This document shows, one piece after another, positions 8,299 to 16,461 of a DNA stretch of 64,000 bases. The notes under the pieces were generated by a model, which saw nothing but the letters and a program-made list of their open reading frames with translations, was not told the DNA's origin and did no database searches. The stretch's first letter is position 1; the number at the start of each line of letters is the position of its first letter. The stretch is from Oligoflexia bacterium (GTDB lineage Bacteria > Bdellovibrionota > Bdellovibrionia > JABDDW01), in NCBI GenBank assembly GCA_034439615.1, contig JAWXAT010000009.1:52530-116529 (forward strand), in the 5' to 3' direction. The position numbers and the translations under genes were made by a program.

Positions 8299-9356
8299 TG
8301 ATACAATTGGCAGACTCTTGGTGGTTGAGAATGGTGTGGGGTGCCCTTGCACTTTTCATTTTGGCGCTGATCATTGATGGTCGAGCATATAAAAAAATAA
8401 AAAAACACTTTGGTGAAAAAGCTGACTTTCTTACAACCTCTGTTTCAATGTCACGGCGACGTTGGCATAATTTTTTACAATGTCTAGTGCTTGCATGTTT
8501 TGCGATTGCACTTGCAAGACCTCTTTTGGGTGCAAAGCAAACTGAAGTAAAACAAACCGGGATTGAAATGATCATTGCCATTGACGTTTCAAATAGCATG
8601 CTCGCTGAAGATGACAAACCTTCTCGTTTAGCTCATGCAAAACATGAAATTTCAAGTCTCTTAGATCAATTAGGTGGTAGTCGTGTTGGTCTTATCGCTT
8701 TTGCCGGAAGTGCTATCTTGGTTTCACCCATGACAACTGATCATGGGGCCCTTAAAATTTATCTTAATTCTTTGAGCCCTGATTCTGTGAGTACCCAAGG
8801 CACTAATTTAAAAGATGCCATTGATGAAGCGATGAAGGCCTTTGAACGTGGTGGTGTTGAAGGGCTGAACGGTACAAAACCCACCCGGGTTATGCTTTTT
8901 GCATCGGATGGTGAAGATAATGAGCCAGGTGCAATTAATGCGGCTAAAAAAGCTGTGGATCAGGGTTTAAGAATTTTTGGCCTTGGATTTGGCTCGGCAA
9001 AAGGGACCCCGATTCCTGTGCGTGATGATCGAGGGATGCTTAGAGATTATAAAAAAGATAAATCAAATCAAGTCATCATGACGGTGCAAAGTGATGAAGT
9101 TATGGGAAAGCTTGCTCGCGCTGGTGGGGGGAGTTATTACCACGCAACGTTTGAAGAAACTGAAATTAAAAATCTTGTTGCAGATCTTAATCGTTTAGAA
9201 AAAGCTGATTTTAAATCAAGAATGTCCACTGAGTTTGATGAGAAGTTTCAAGTTCCACTTTTATTGGGTCTAATCTTTGCACTTTTAGATTTACTTTTTG
9301 GTGACAGGCGCTCTGACGCGCGCGCATGGCGCGGGCGTTTTGAGGTGAACTCATGA
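8298..9356 (+). CDS. batB: BatB, von Willebrand A domain membrane protein
   Basis: A 352-residue paralogue of BatA: membrane helices at about 13-27 and 58-75, an intact metal site IAIDVSNSM (D96, S98, S100), FASDGEDNEP as the later metal loop, and a C-terminal helix (VPLLLGLIFALLDLLFG). BatA and BatB probably act as a pair on the periplasmic face. The stop overlaps batC by four bases. Confidence 0.92.
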   Translation: MIQLADSWWLRMVWGALALFILALIIDGRAYKKIKKHFGEKADFLTTSVSMSRRRWHNFLQCLVLACFAIALARPLLGAKQTEVKQTGIEMIIAIDVSNSMLAEDDKPSRLAHAKHEISSLLDQLGGSRVGLIAFAGSAILVSPMTTDHGALKIYLNSLSPDSVSTQGTNLKDAIDEAMKAFERGGVEGLNGTKPTRVMLFASDGEDNEPGAINAAKKAVDQGLRIFGLGFGSAKGTPIPVRDDRGMLRDYKKDKSNQVIMTVQSDEVMGKLARAGGGSYYHATFEETEIKNLVADLNRLEKADFKSRMSTEFDEKFQVPLLLGLIFALLDLLFGDRRSDARAWRGRFEVNS

Positions 9357-10093
9357 AGACTTTTATCTTTGTGATTTTATTTTCAATAAATGCTCATGCT
9401 TTTGCGCCACCCACCATTGAAAAAAACAATGAAGGGGTGAGGCGCTATCAAGCTGAAGAATATCAAGAAGCATTTAAAAATTTCGCCGGTGCTTTAGCAA
9501 AAGATCCATTTAATCCTTATTATCATTTTAATTTGGGTGATGCATTTCTTAAGGGCGGTGAAATTCCAAAAGCGATGGCAGAATTTGAAGCTGTAGAAGC
9601 TAACCCTAAAGCTGATCAAGAATTAAAATTTCAAGCCATGTTTAATGCAGGCAATGCGGCTGTTGAAGCCAAAGATGTTTCCAAAGCACTCACATATTAT
9701 CAAAAAGCTTTGAGTTACAAACCCGACTCTGTTGAAACAAAAACCAATATTGAACTGGCCATAAAAGAGCAGGACAAAAAAGGCAGTGGTGGTCAGCAAG
9801 ATCAAAAAGATCAAAAAGGTGGCGAGGGTGAAAAAAATGACAAACAGCAGCAACAGCAAGACGGAAATAAAGACGATAAGAAAGATGAGAAAAAAGAAGA
9901 AAAAAATGGTCAAGGAAAAGGTCCAGAACCAACACCGCGGCCCACACCTCAAGGGTTCAAGAGTCAAGACTTGAACGAAGGCGAAGTTCGTCAGATTCTA
10001 GAAGAGTTGAAAAACCAAGAAGAAAAAATTCGCGCAAAACAGTATAAAGATAATAAGCCAAGAAAGGAGCAGGGGGTTGAAAAAGATTGGTAA
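9353..10093 (+). CDS. batC: BatC-like TPR protein, exported
   Basis: A 246-residue protein with a cleavable-looking signal peptide (residues 1-16, ending AHA). About three tetratricopeptide units follow between residues 25 and 130 (EEYQEAFKNFAGALAKDPFN; DVSKALTYYQKALSYKPDS). A very long Lys/Gln/Glu/Asp-rich low-complexity segment (about 135-190) and a Pro/Thr linker lead to a short C-terminal helix. This is the layout of BatC/BatE proteins, which scaffold BatA/B. The stop overlaps the batD start by 17 bases. Confidence 0.85.
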   Translation: MKTFIFVILFSINAHAFAPPTIEKNNEGVRRYQAEEYQEAFKNFAGALAKDPFNPYYHFNLGDAFLKGGEIPKAMAEFEAVEANPKADQELKFQAMFNAGNAAVEAKDVSKALTYYQKALSYKPDSVETKTNIELAIKEQDKKGSGGQQDQKDQKGGEGEKNDKQQQQQDGNKDDKKDEKKEEKNGQGKGPEPTPRPTPQGFKSQDLNEGEVRQILEELKNQEEKIRAKQYKDNKPRKEQGVEKDW

Positions 10094-12089
10094 TCTGAAT
10101 TTTAAAAGAGAAACCCTGTTACTTCTTATTTTTTCATGTCTGTTATTTGTGCTCCCCACATTTGCTGCACAGGTGAGACTTGATGCTAGTTTAAGTAGTG
10201 ACACAATTGGCGAAGAAGATGTTGTGACACTAACACTTATGGTTTCAAGTGATTCAACTGCAATCAATGATGAAGATCCAAAACTTCCAGAGCTTAAGGG
10301 TTTTGAAGTCATGAATGCTGTGAGTTCAAGTTCTACCAGCAGCGTTTTTGACAACGGGAAATTCATGCTTGTTAGAAAAAACACATATCGCTATACGCTA
10401 GCGCCAAAAAAACCAGGGGTTTATGCGCTAGGTTCTGCTGAAGTCACAGTCAATGGTGAAACAATTAAAAGTAAACCCATCACAATTAAAGTTGTGGCTG
10501 GCAGTGGCGGTGGATTGCCAAGTAAAAATTCAAACAAAGCCCAAAATAAACCTCAGCGTGGTGCACCACCTCCTCAAGAAGAAGATGACATGGGTGCATT
10601 TGGTTCTTTAGATGAAGATGCAAATGATCTCTTCACACAGTTATTGCGCAGGCGAGGTTTGACACTTGATAATCGCGGAGGTGTGCGTTCTGCCCCTCAA
10701 GCTGATACTAAAGACGCTTTTTTTATAGCGGTTGAGGCTAATAAAAAACGAGTTTATGTGGGAGAGCAAATTGTGGCCTCTTGGTATCTCTATACCCGTG
10801 GAGGCATTCAAGCTTACGACGCTTTGAAGTACCCTGAACTCAAAGGTTTTTGGAAAGAAGATTTAGAAATTGCCACGCGCTTAAGTTTTCAAAGCGAAAT
10901 CGTTAATGGTGTACCGTACAATAAAGCGCTTTTGGTTTCATATGCATTGTTTCCAATTTCTGCAGGTAAAAAAACAATAGATCAATACAAAGCAAAAGCT
11001 ACGGTTGTTGATTTAAGTTCAGGCATGTCTGTTTTTGGAATTGGCCAAGCTTTTAGTTACGTCAAAGCAAGTAAAGAAATTCCAATTGATGTTATTCCAT
11101 TACCTGCTGAAGGTAGGCCCGCTAGTTTTTCAGGAGCGGTGGGTACGTTTAACATCACAGGTTCAGTGAGCACGACTCAAGCAAAAGTAAATCAGCCTTT
11201 TAGTCTTAAAATTCGCTTTCAAGGTGAAGGTAATGTGAAGGCCATTGAACTTCCCCCTCTTGATTTGCCGCAAAATTTGGAAGTCTATGAAACAAAAAAA
11301 GAAGCCCAGTTTCAAAAAAGTGGTGAGGGCTTTAAAGAGTTTGAAGTTTTATTGATTCCAAGATCACAAGGTACAATTACAGTGCCTCCGGTATCTGTAA
11401 GTTATTTTGATCCTAAAACTGCAAAGTATGTGACACGCCAAACTCCTGAATTCCAAATCAAGGTTGCTGCAGGTGATGGTTCCCTTGCGGGTGGTAATGT
11501 TCCTATGGCGCAAAATGATGCGCCCATTGCTGATTCAAAAGACATTAAGTATTTAAAAACTGATGCCTCAATGAGACTTAAGCCTTCAGTGCAACTTAGT
11601 ATTTGGGCTCTCTTGTTTTTAACTGTTTTTGGTTGGTTTGGTCGGCAGTTTTATTTGGTATTTAGAGGTGAATCTCAAGACCAAATGGCACTTGCTCGCA
11701 AGAAAGCAAAATTAAAACTTAAAACGGCAAGACTCAAACTTAAAAAAGGTGATTTTAGAGGTGTGGGCGTTGAAACTTCAAACGCCGTATTAAGTGCACT
11801 GGGTGAAATTGCAGGAGTCGGTGGAGCATCACTTACATTAGATGCACTTTTGACAAGGCTCCCTACAAGTAGTGAAAAAGTTCAAGGTGATGTGAAAAAG
11901 TTTTTAAATCAGTGTGAACTTTTAAGTTTTGCACCTGATGAATTAATTAAAAACCAAAAAAGTGACCAAGAACTTAAGAAAATTTTAAGTGAAGCTGAAA
12001 GACTTATTTCAGAACTTTTTGCGGTGGAGAAGAACTCAGCGTCTTTTTCACAAGGCGCTTCACACGAAGCAGGTCAAAGAACATCTTAA
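10077..12089 (+). CDS. batD: BatD, large beta-domain membrane protein
   Basis: A 670-residue protein with a signal peptide (residues 1-30, ending FAA), an N-terminal immunoglobulin-like beta domain (VRLDASLSSDTIGEEDVVTL), a central BatD core (DAFFIAVEANKKRVYVGEQI), a membrane helix near residues 500-520 (IWALLFLTVFGWFG) and a helical cytoplasmic C-terminus. The start is TTG at 10077 with AGGAG and a G-run just upstream, inside the end of batC. The last ~86 bases overlap the convergent glycosyltransferase gene on the opposite strand. It is the final gene of the moxR-bat operon. Confidence 0.9.
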   Translation: MKKIGNLNFKRETLLLLIFSCLLFVLPTFAAQVRLDASLSSDTIGEEDVVTLTLMVSSDSTAINDEDPKLPELKGFEVMNAVSSSSTSSVFDNGKFMLVRKNTYRYTLAPKKPGVYALGSAEVTVNGETIKSKPITIKVVAGSGGGLPSKNSNKAQNKPQRGAPPPQEEDDMGAFGSLDEDANDLFTQLLRRRGLTLDNRGGVRSAPQADTKDAFFIAVEANKKRVYVGEQIVASWYLYTRGGIQAYDALKYPELKGFWKEDLEIATRLSFQSEIVNGVPYNKALLVSYALFPISAGKKTIDQYKAKATVVDLSSGMSVFGIGQAFSYVKASKEIPIDVIPLPAEGRPASFSGAVGTFNITGSVSTTQAKVNQPFSLKIRFQGEGNVKAIELPPLDLPQNLEVYETKKEAQFQKSGEGFKEFEVLLIPRSQGTITVPPVSVSYFDPKTAKYVTRQTPEFQIKVAAGDGSLAGGNVPMAQNDAPIADSKDIKYLKTDASMRLKPSVQLSIWALLFLTVFGWFGRQFYLVFRGESQDQMALARKKAKLKLKTARLKLKKGDFRGVGVETSNAVLSALGEIAGVGGASLTLDALLTRLPTSSEKVQGDVKKFLNQCELLSFAPDELIKNQKSDQELKKILSEAERLISELFAVEKNSASFSQGASHEAGQRTS

Positions 12090-12780
12090 GGCTATCGCGA
12101 ATAATATGAACCTTTGAATCTGGGTCGTTTGTCCATTTCACGGGCAAAACTTCTGTTTTGTAGCCTAGGTATTGAGCCAATAGAAGAATTTCCACATCAA
12201 ATGAAAAGCCATTTATAGTTTGGCGTGAAAAAATCGGTTCAATAGTTTTTTTACGAAAGGCTTTGAATCCACATTGGGTATCTGTGATTCCTTTAACAGC
12301 AAATAATTGGACGAAAAAATTAAACATTTGCCCCATTTTTTGTCTGATAGGGTTTTGTCTTTTGAGAATCTGACTTTTTGCATGTTGTCTGCTGCCAATA
12401 AGAATATCTACTTGAGGGTTTGATTCAAAGTGCCCTAAAAATGCAATGACCTCGACAAGTGGCGTTGAAAGATCAAGATCAGTAAAAAAAACTGTCTCAC
12501 CACGGGCTTTAAGCATTCCGGTTTTAACTGCATAGCCTTTACCCCGTTGAACATCATTGGCGATGATTATAAAATGAGGGTCATTGCCCACGGTTTTTTT
12601 TGTGATTTCAACGGTGTTATCAGTGCTTTTTTCAATAACTAAGATGATTTCAATACTGCTGCCAAATGAAGCAAAAAAACTTTTCAGATCTTTGAGACTT
12701 CGAGCAATGCGTTTTGATTCATTATACGCGGGTATCACCAATGAAAGAAACGGTGCGCCAGGTTGTTGATTTTCATTCAT
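12004..12780 (-). CDS. GT2 family glycosyltransferase, dolichyl/polyprenyl-phosphate sugar synthase type
   Basis: A 258-residue GT-A enzyme that would transfer a nucleotide-activated sugar to polyprenyl phosphate. The N-terminal LSLVIPAYNESKRI, the EIILVIEKSTDNT strand, the metal-binding FFTDLDLSTP (DxD-like), and ITDTQCGFKAFRK are characteristic of the dolichyl-phosphate glucosyl/mannosyltransferase branch. No membrane helix is seen, so it is probably peripheral at the inner membrane. It is divergent to the GT39-like gene starting at 12807; a polyprenyl-phosphate sugar made here is a plausible donor for that GT-C enzyme (inference). The 3' end overlaps batD antisense. Confidence 0.88.
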   Translation of the reverse strand: MNENQQPGAPFLSLVIPAYNESKRIARSLKDLKSFFASFGSSIEIILVIEKSTDNTVEITKKTVGNDPHFIIIANDVQRGKGYAVKTGMLKARGETVFFTDLDLSTPLVEVIAFLGHFESNPQVDILIGSRQHAKSQILKRQNPIRQKMGQMFNFFVQLFAVKGITDTQCGFKAFRKKTIEPIFSRQTINGFSFDVEILLLAQYLGYKTEVLPVKWTNDPDSKVHIIRDSLKMFFDLLRVKRLVKKTLSSSPPQKVLK

Positions 12781-12806
12781 ATAACACCCTTTAAGATGAG
12801 GCCTGT

Positions 12807-14783
12807 TTGTGCCATGATCTTTTCATGGTATCTGAGGAAACGCATAAAAAAAAGCAAGATTGGGCTTTATGGACGATCTTGGCCATTGCAGTACTCCTTC
12901 GCTTTCTCTTTTTGGCGATTAAACCCCCTCATTTCGATGAAGGGATCAACGGCTGGTTCGTTGATCAGCTCATTGCACATGGTTTTTACAAATATGATCC
13001 TACCAATTACCATGGACCTTTTCATTTTTATGTAATGTATGTTTTTAAACTTCTTATGGGCCGAAATCTTTGGGCTTTAAGAATTTCTGCTTCTTTATTT
13101 GGAGTAGCAGCAGTTTATCTCATGATTCTCTTAAGGCCTTATATTGGTCGTTTCACTGCAAATAGTGCAGCACTTTTTATGGCTGTTTCGCCGGGCATGG
13201 TTTTTTACTCAAGATATGCGATTCATGAATCAGAGCTTTTGTTTTTTTCACTTCTAGCTCTATTAGGTTTTTTACGTAATCAAACAAAAAATGATCGCAC
13301 TTCACTTTGGCAAATAGCTTTGGGTTGTACGGGAATGATTCTGACCAAAGAAACTTTTATTGTACATATTGGTACATTTTTTATCGCATGGGGTTGTCTC
13401 AAGATATACGAGAGATTTTCACCATCAACAGATATGACTCATAAACCACAGCCTAGTTACCATGTGCATGATATTTGGATTGTCACTTTTGTGAGCGCAT
13501 TTTTAATTGTAATTTTTTACACCGGATTTTTTAGGAACCCTCAGGGTGTGAACGACCTTTTTCATAGTTTTATGCCATGGTATAAGACAGGTGCAAAAGG
13601 AAATGGCCATGACAAACCACTTTGGTATTGGGTAACACTTTTTACGCGTTATGAATGGATGGCTCTTGTTGGGCTCCTTTATCTTCCTCGGTTTTTATTT
13701 AAATCATCAAGGTGGCTTCGTTTAATCAGCATTTACGGTTTTGGATGTTTTCTTGCTTACAGTATTATTAATTACAAAACACCCTGGTGCATCATTGAAA
13801 TTATTTGGCCCTTTTTAATTTTAGCAGCAAGTTTATTATCCGATTTTGCGCGCCATACAAAGCGCGCCCTCCATATTGCACTTGTAGCGGTAATTACTTT
13901 TAGCATGTTAAGTACAGCCCGTTCTATCGAGCTAAATTTTTTCAAATACGCTGATGCAACAGAGCCCTACGTTTATGTTCAAACGTATCCTGATATTATG
14001 AATATCTTAGCTAAACTTGATGCTGTGGTTACTAAATCACCTAAGCACCGTGACTCACGCATTGTATTATTGCTTGATAGTGATTGGCCACTACCCTGGC
14101 TCTTAGGTGATTATACAAAAGCAGAATATTATGGCACAAAATTGCCAAACAACGCTGATGGTATTTTGATCTTGGTAGATGGAAATCGTCGTCTGCTTTT
14201 TGAACAAAAAATCACAAAAGAATATTTCGCCCAACCATTTATGCTTAGAAATTCAAAAGGTGAGTGTTACGCCTATTTCGACACCGAAGTGTTCAAAGAT
14301 TTCTTTGACGAAAAAACGATGCGGGTAAAACCCCAAGCACAGATTAAACCCAAGCCGGGTCAGGGCTTAGTTGCAAGTTACTATTCAACTGCTGATTGGT
14401 CAGGGGCGGTTGTGGCGACAAAAACTGTTGGGAATATTGATTTTAGCTGGAGTAATAACCAGCGCACAATGCCAGCACCCTTTGGTATTATTTTTACTGG
14501 TGAAATATTTATTCCTAAAAATCTAAGCGTTGAATTTTTTCTCACAAGTGATGACGGAAGTGATCTCTGGATTGACGATGTTAATGTCATTTCGAATTTA
14601 GGTGCGCACCCTACAAAAACTGTAAGTAAAACTGTTTTCTTAAAACAGGGTTGGCGAAAACTACAACTGCGTTATAACGATTACGGTGGCGAAATGATGG
14701 GGCAACTTAGATGGAGAAACTCATCTGACCAAGAAGAAATTGTACCTGTTTCTTCATTTAGAATAAAGTCGGTTACGAAGTGA
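12807..14783 (+). CDS. GT39/Agl23-like membrane glycosyltransferase with C-terminal PA14 domain
   Basis: A 658-residue protein. The N-terminal two-thirds are a multi-helix GT-C membrane protein with the acidic first-loop motif HFDEGINGWFVDQL (about residues 45-58), the site used by GT39/ArnT-type enzymes to bind polyprenyl-linked donors. From about residue 520 a PA14 domain follows (LVASYYSTADWSG, then FFLTSDDGSDLWIDD and WRKLQLRYNDYGG), a beta-sandwich that usually binds carbohydrate and would face the periplasm. The TTG at 12807 has TGAGG upstream; an ATG at 12825 is the alternative. It overlaps the next membrane-protein gene by four bases. Substrate unknown. Confidence 0.82.
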   Translation: MCHDLFMVSEETHKKKQDWALWTILAIAVLLRFLFLAIKPPHFDEGINGWFVDQLIAHGFYKYDPTNYHGPFHFYVMYVFKLLMGRNLWALRISASLFGVAAVYLMILLRPYIGRFTANSAALFMAVSPGMVFYSRYAIHESELLFFSLLALLGFLRNQTKNDRTSLWQIALGCTGMILTKETFIVHIGTFFIAWGCLKIYERFSPSTDMTHKPQPSYHVHDIWIVTFVSAFLIVIFYTGFFRNPQGVNDLFHSFMPWYKTGAKGNGHDKPLWYWVTLFTRYEWMALVGLLYLPRFLFKSSRWLRLISIYGFGCFLAYSIINYKTPWCIIEIIWPFLILAASLLSDFARHTKRALHIALVAVITFSMLSTARSIELNFFKYADATEPYVYVQTYPDIMNILAKLDAVVTKSPKHRDSRIVLLLDSDWPLPWLLGDYTKAEYYGTKLPNNADGILILVDGNRRLLFEQKITKEYFAQPFMLRNSKGECYAYFDTEVFKDFFDEKTMRVKPQAQIKPKPGQGLVASYYSTADWSGAVVATKTVGNIDFSWSNNQRTMPAPFGIIFTGEIFIPKNLSVEFFLTSDDGSDLWIDDVNVISNLGAHPTKTVSKTVFLKQGWRKLQLRYNDYGGEMMGQLRWRNSSDQEEIVPVSSFRIKSVTK

Positions 14784-15370
14784 TCTTACTCACAGCAGCT
14801 CTTTTATTTTTTTCTATCTCGATTACAGTTTGTTTTTTTCTTTGTATGTTTGTGGGTAAACTTACAACACTTGTATGCATTACTTCATTTATTTGTGGTG
14901 CCGTCGTTAGTGCTTGTTTTCTTCGCAAACAGAAAATTAAATTCAACAGAGAAAAATACGGGACTTTTGAATTTTTAATTATTTTCTTTTTCATTTTGTT
15001 TTGTTCTCGACAATTTTTATGGATATTTTTTGAAGACAGTAATAAATTTTTCAGCCTCAATGGTAACAATCTCGGCGATCTTCCACTTCATCTTACTTAC
15101 ATTCAAAATTTCGTAAAAGGTGCAAGTTTTTGGCCCATGAATCCAATCTACAGTGCTGAACAACTGCATTACCCGTATGGGGTTGATCTTTTAACGGCCA
15201 TGTTTGTGAAGCTAAATGTGCCACAAGAAATTATCTTTCCATTGATGGGTATGGGGGCAACATTTTTAACCATGCAAGCCCTTTTATGTGGGGTAAAGGT
15301 TTTGCTCTGGCTTCTTTTTTATTTTCTGGTGGCCTGGCAAGTCTTGAGTTTTTCTCAACAGGTGTGGTGA
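14780..15370 (+). CDS. 5' part of a frameshifted polytopic membrane protein (glycosyltransferase-like)
   Basis: The GTG at 14780 overlaps the previous stop (GTGA). The frame encodes membrane helices and then a periplasmic-loop-like stretch with NLGDLPLHLTYIQNF and LHYPYGVDLLTAMF, an acidic first loop as in GT-C enzymes. After about 15285 the frame turns into unlikely sequence and stops at 15370, while the true continuation is found in the -1 frame. Restoring one T in the run at 15282-15285 joins the two frames into one protein of about 560 residues. Likely function: polyprenyl-linked sugar transfer with the upstream GT39-PA14 gene; this is inference. Confidence 0.6.
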   Translation: MILLTAALLFFSISITVCFFLCMFVGKLTTLVCITSFICGAVVSACFLRKQKIKFNREKYGTFEFLIIFFFILFCSRQFLWIFFEDSNKFFSLNGNNLGDLPLHLTYIQNFVKGASFWPMNPIYSAEQLHYPYGVDLLTAMFVKLNVPQEIIFPLMGMGATFLTMQALLCGVKVLLWLLFYFLVAWQVLSFSQQVW

Positions 15371-16461
15371 GAGATTATTTGGGTTCCATGGCATGGAAAA
15401 ATATAATTTTGACTTTGTTTGTGCCCCAGCGTGGATTTTTATTAGCATTTTCCATAGGTCTTGTTTTGCTCTGGAGTTGGAGACGTAGATTTTTGTCTCA
15501 CGAGATTACTTTGCCTCGTTGGGTGGAGGGCCTTTTATGGGGGGCTTTGCCATTAATCCATTTTCATACGTTTTTATTTATGTCAGTGATTTTTGCAATT
15601 TGGTCAATCGCACAAAAAAAAATCAAAGAGGCTGTACCTATTTTTCTTTGGGCTGTGATTCCAGCTACTGTTACTACACTTTGTTTGACTGATTTTTTTC
15701 GGCACTCAGGGCTGATCTGGATCAAACCAGGTTGGATGATTGGTGAACAAAACTTTTTGTACTTTTTTATTCAAAATTATGGGCTTTTTATTCCTTTGGT
15801 TTTATTTGCAGCATACAGGGTTGTTAAGAGTAAAAACCGTGAGTATTTTTTAATGCTCGTCCCTGCAATGATTATATATTTAATTTTACTCTTTGTGATG
15901 TTTGCCCCATGGGAGTGGGACAACACTAAACTCATGGTTTGGTGTTACTTGTTGGGTTTGCCCGCAATATATGAATTAGTTGTGAAAAAAATTAAAAACT
16001 CACTCAAACCCATTTTATATTTTTGGCTGTTTTTCTCAGGTTTTATTTCTTTGGCAAGTTATTTTGGCCAAGCCGTTCGCCCTGTTGAAATACTTTCGCG
16101 TAGTGAAGTTGATTCTGTGTGCCAAATGCTAAGAGAAGTTCCAATTCAATCAGTTTTTGCAACTATGCCGACTTATAATCACCCTGTAAGTCTTTGTGGA
16201 TATAAAATCGTCGCAGGTTACGGGGGGCATCTCTGGAGTCACGGAATTAAGTCATCTCATGTTGAGCAAAAACTCAAAACTCTCATGATGGGTGAAGGCG
16301 ATTGGCGATCTGCAGCGAAAGAAATCAAGGCGCGTTATCTCTATTGGGGGGCTCGTGAAAAGATTCAATTTAGTGCTTCCACAAAACCCTGGGAGCAAAC
16401 TAAGCTTAGAATCTCTGAGAATGAATGGGGTCAAATTTACGATTTAGGAGAACAGCCGTGA
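15286..16461 (+). CDS. 3' part of the frameshifted polytopic membrane protein
   Basis: This frame continues the protein begun at 14780. It opens MWGKGFALASFLFSGG and runs through about seven hydrophobic segments to a soluble C-terminal domain ending IYDLGEQP. Helix periodicity and codon use match the upstream part. The ATG at 15286 has no binding site, so independent translation is unlikely. The stop overlaps the GTG of slt (GTGA), showing that the operon layout downstream of the frameshift is intact. Whether the one-base loss is real or an assembly error cannot be told from the sequence. Confidence 0.6.
   Translation: MWGKGFALASFLFSGGLASLEFFSTGVVRDYLGSMAWKNIILTLFVPQRGFLLAFSIGLVLLWSWRRRFLSHEITLPRWVEGLLWGALPLIHFHTFLFMSVIFAIWSIAQKKIKEAVPIFLWAVIPATVTTLCLTDFFRHSGLIWIKPGWMIGEQNFLYFFIQNYGLFIPLVLFAAYRVVKSKNREYFLMLVPAMIIYLILLFVMFAPWEWDNTKLMVWCYLLGLPAIYELVVKKIKNSLKPILYFWLFFSGFISLASYFGQAVRPVEILSRSEVDSVCQMLREVPIQSVFATMPTYNHPVSLCGYKIVAGYGGHLWSHGIKSSHVEQKLKTLMMGEGDWRSAAKEIKARYLYWGAREKIQFSASTKPWEQTKLRISENEWGQIYDLGEQP

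Noticed and set aside
9623..9967. Hydrophobic antisense frames within batC
   Set aside because: They are mirror images of the Lys/Gln/Glu-rich low-complexity coding segment and have no start signals.
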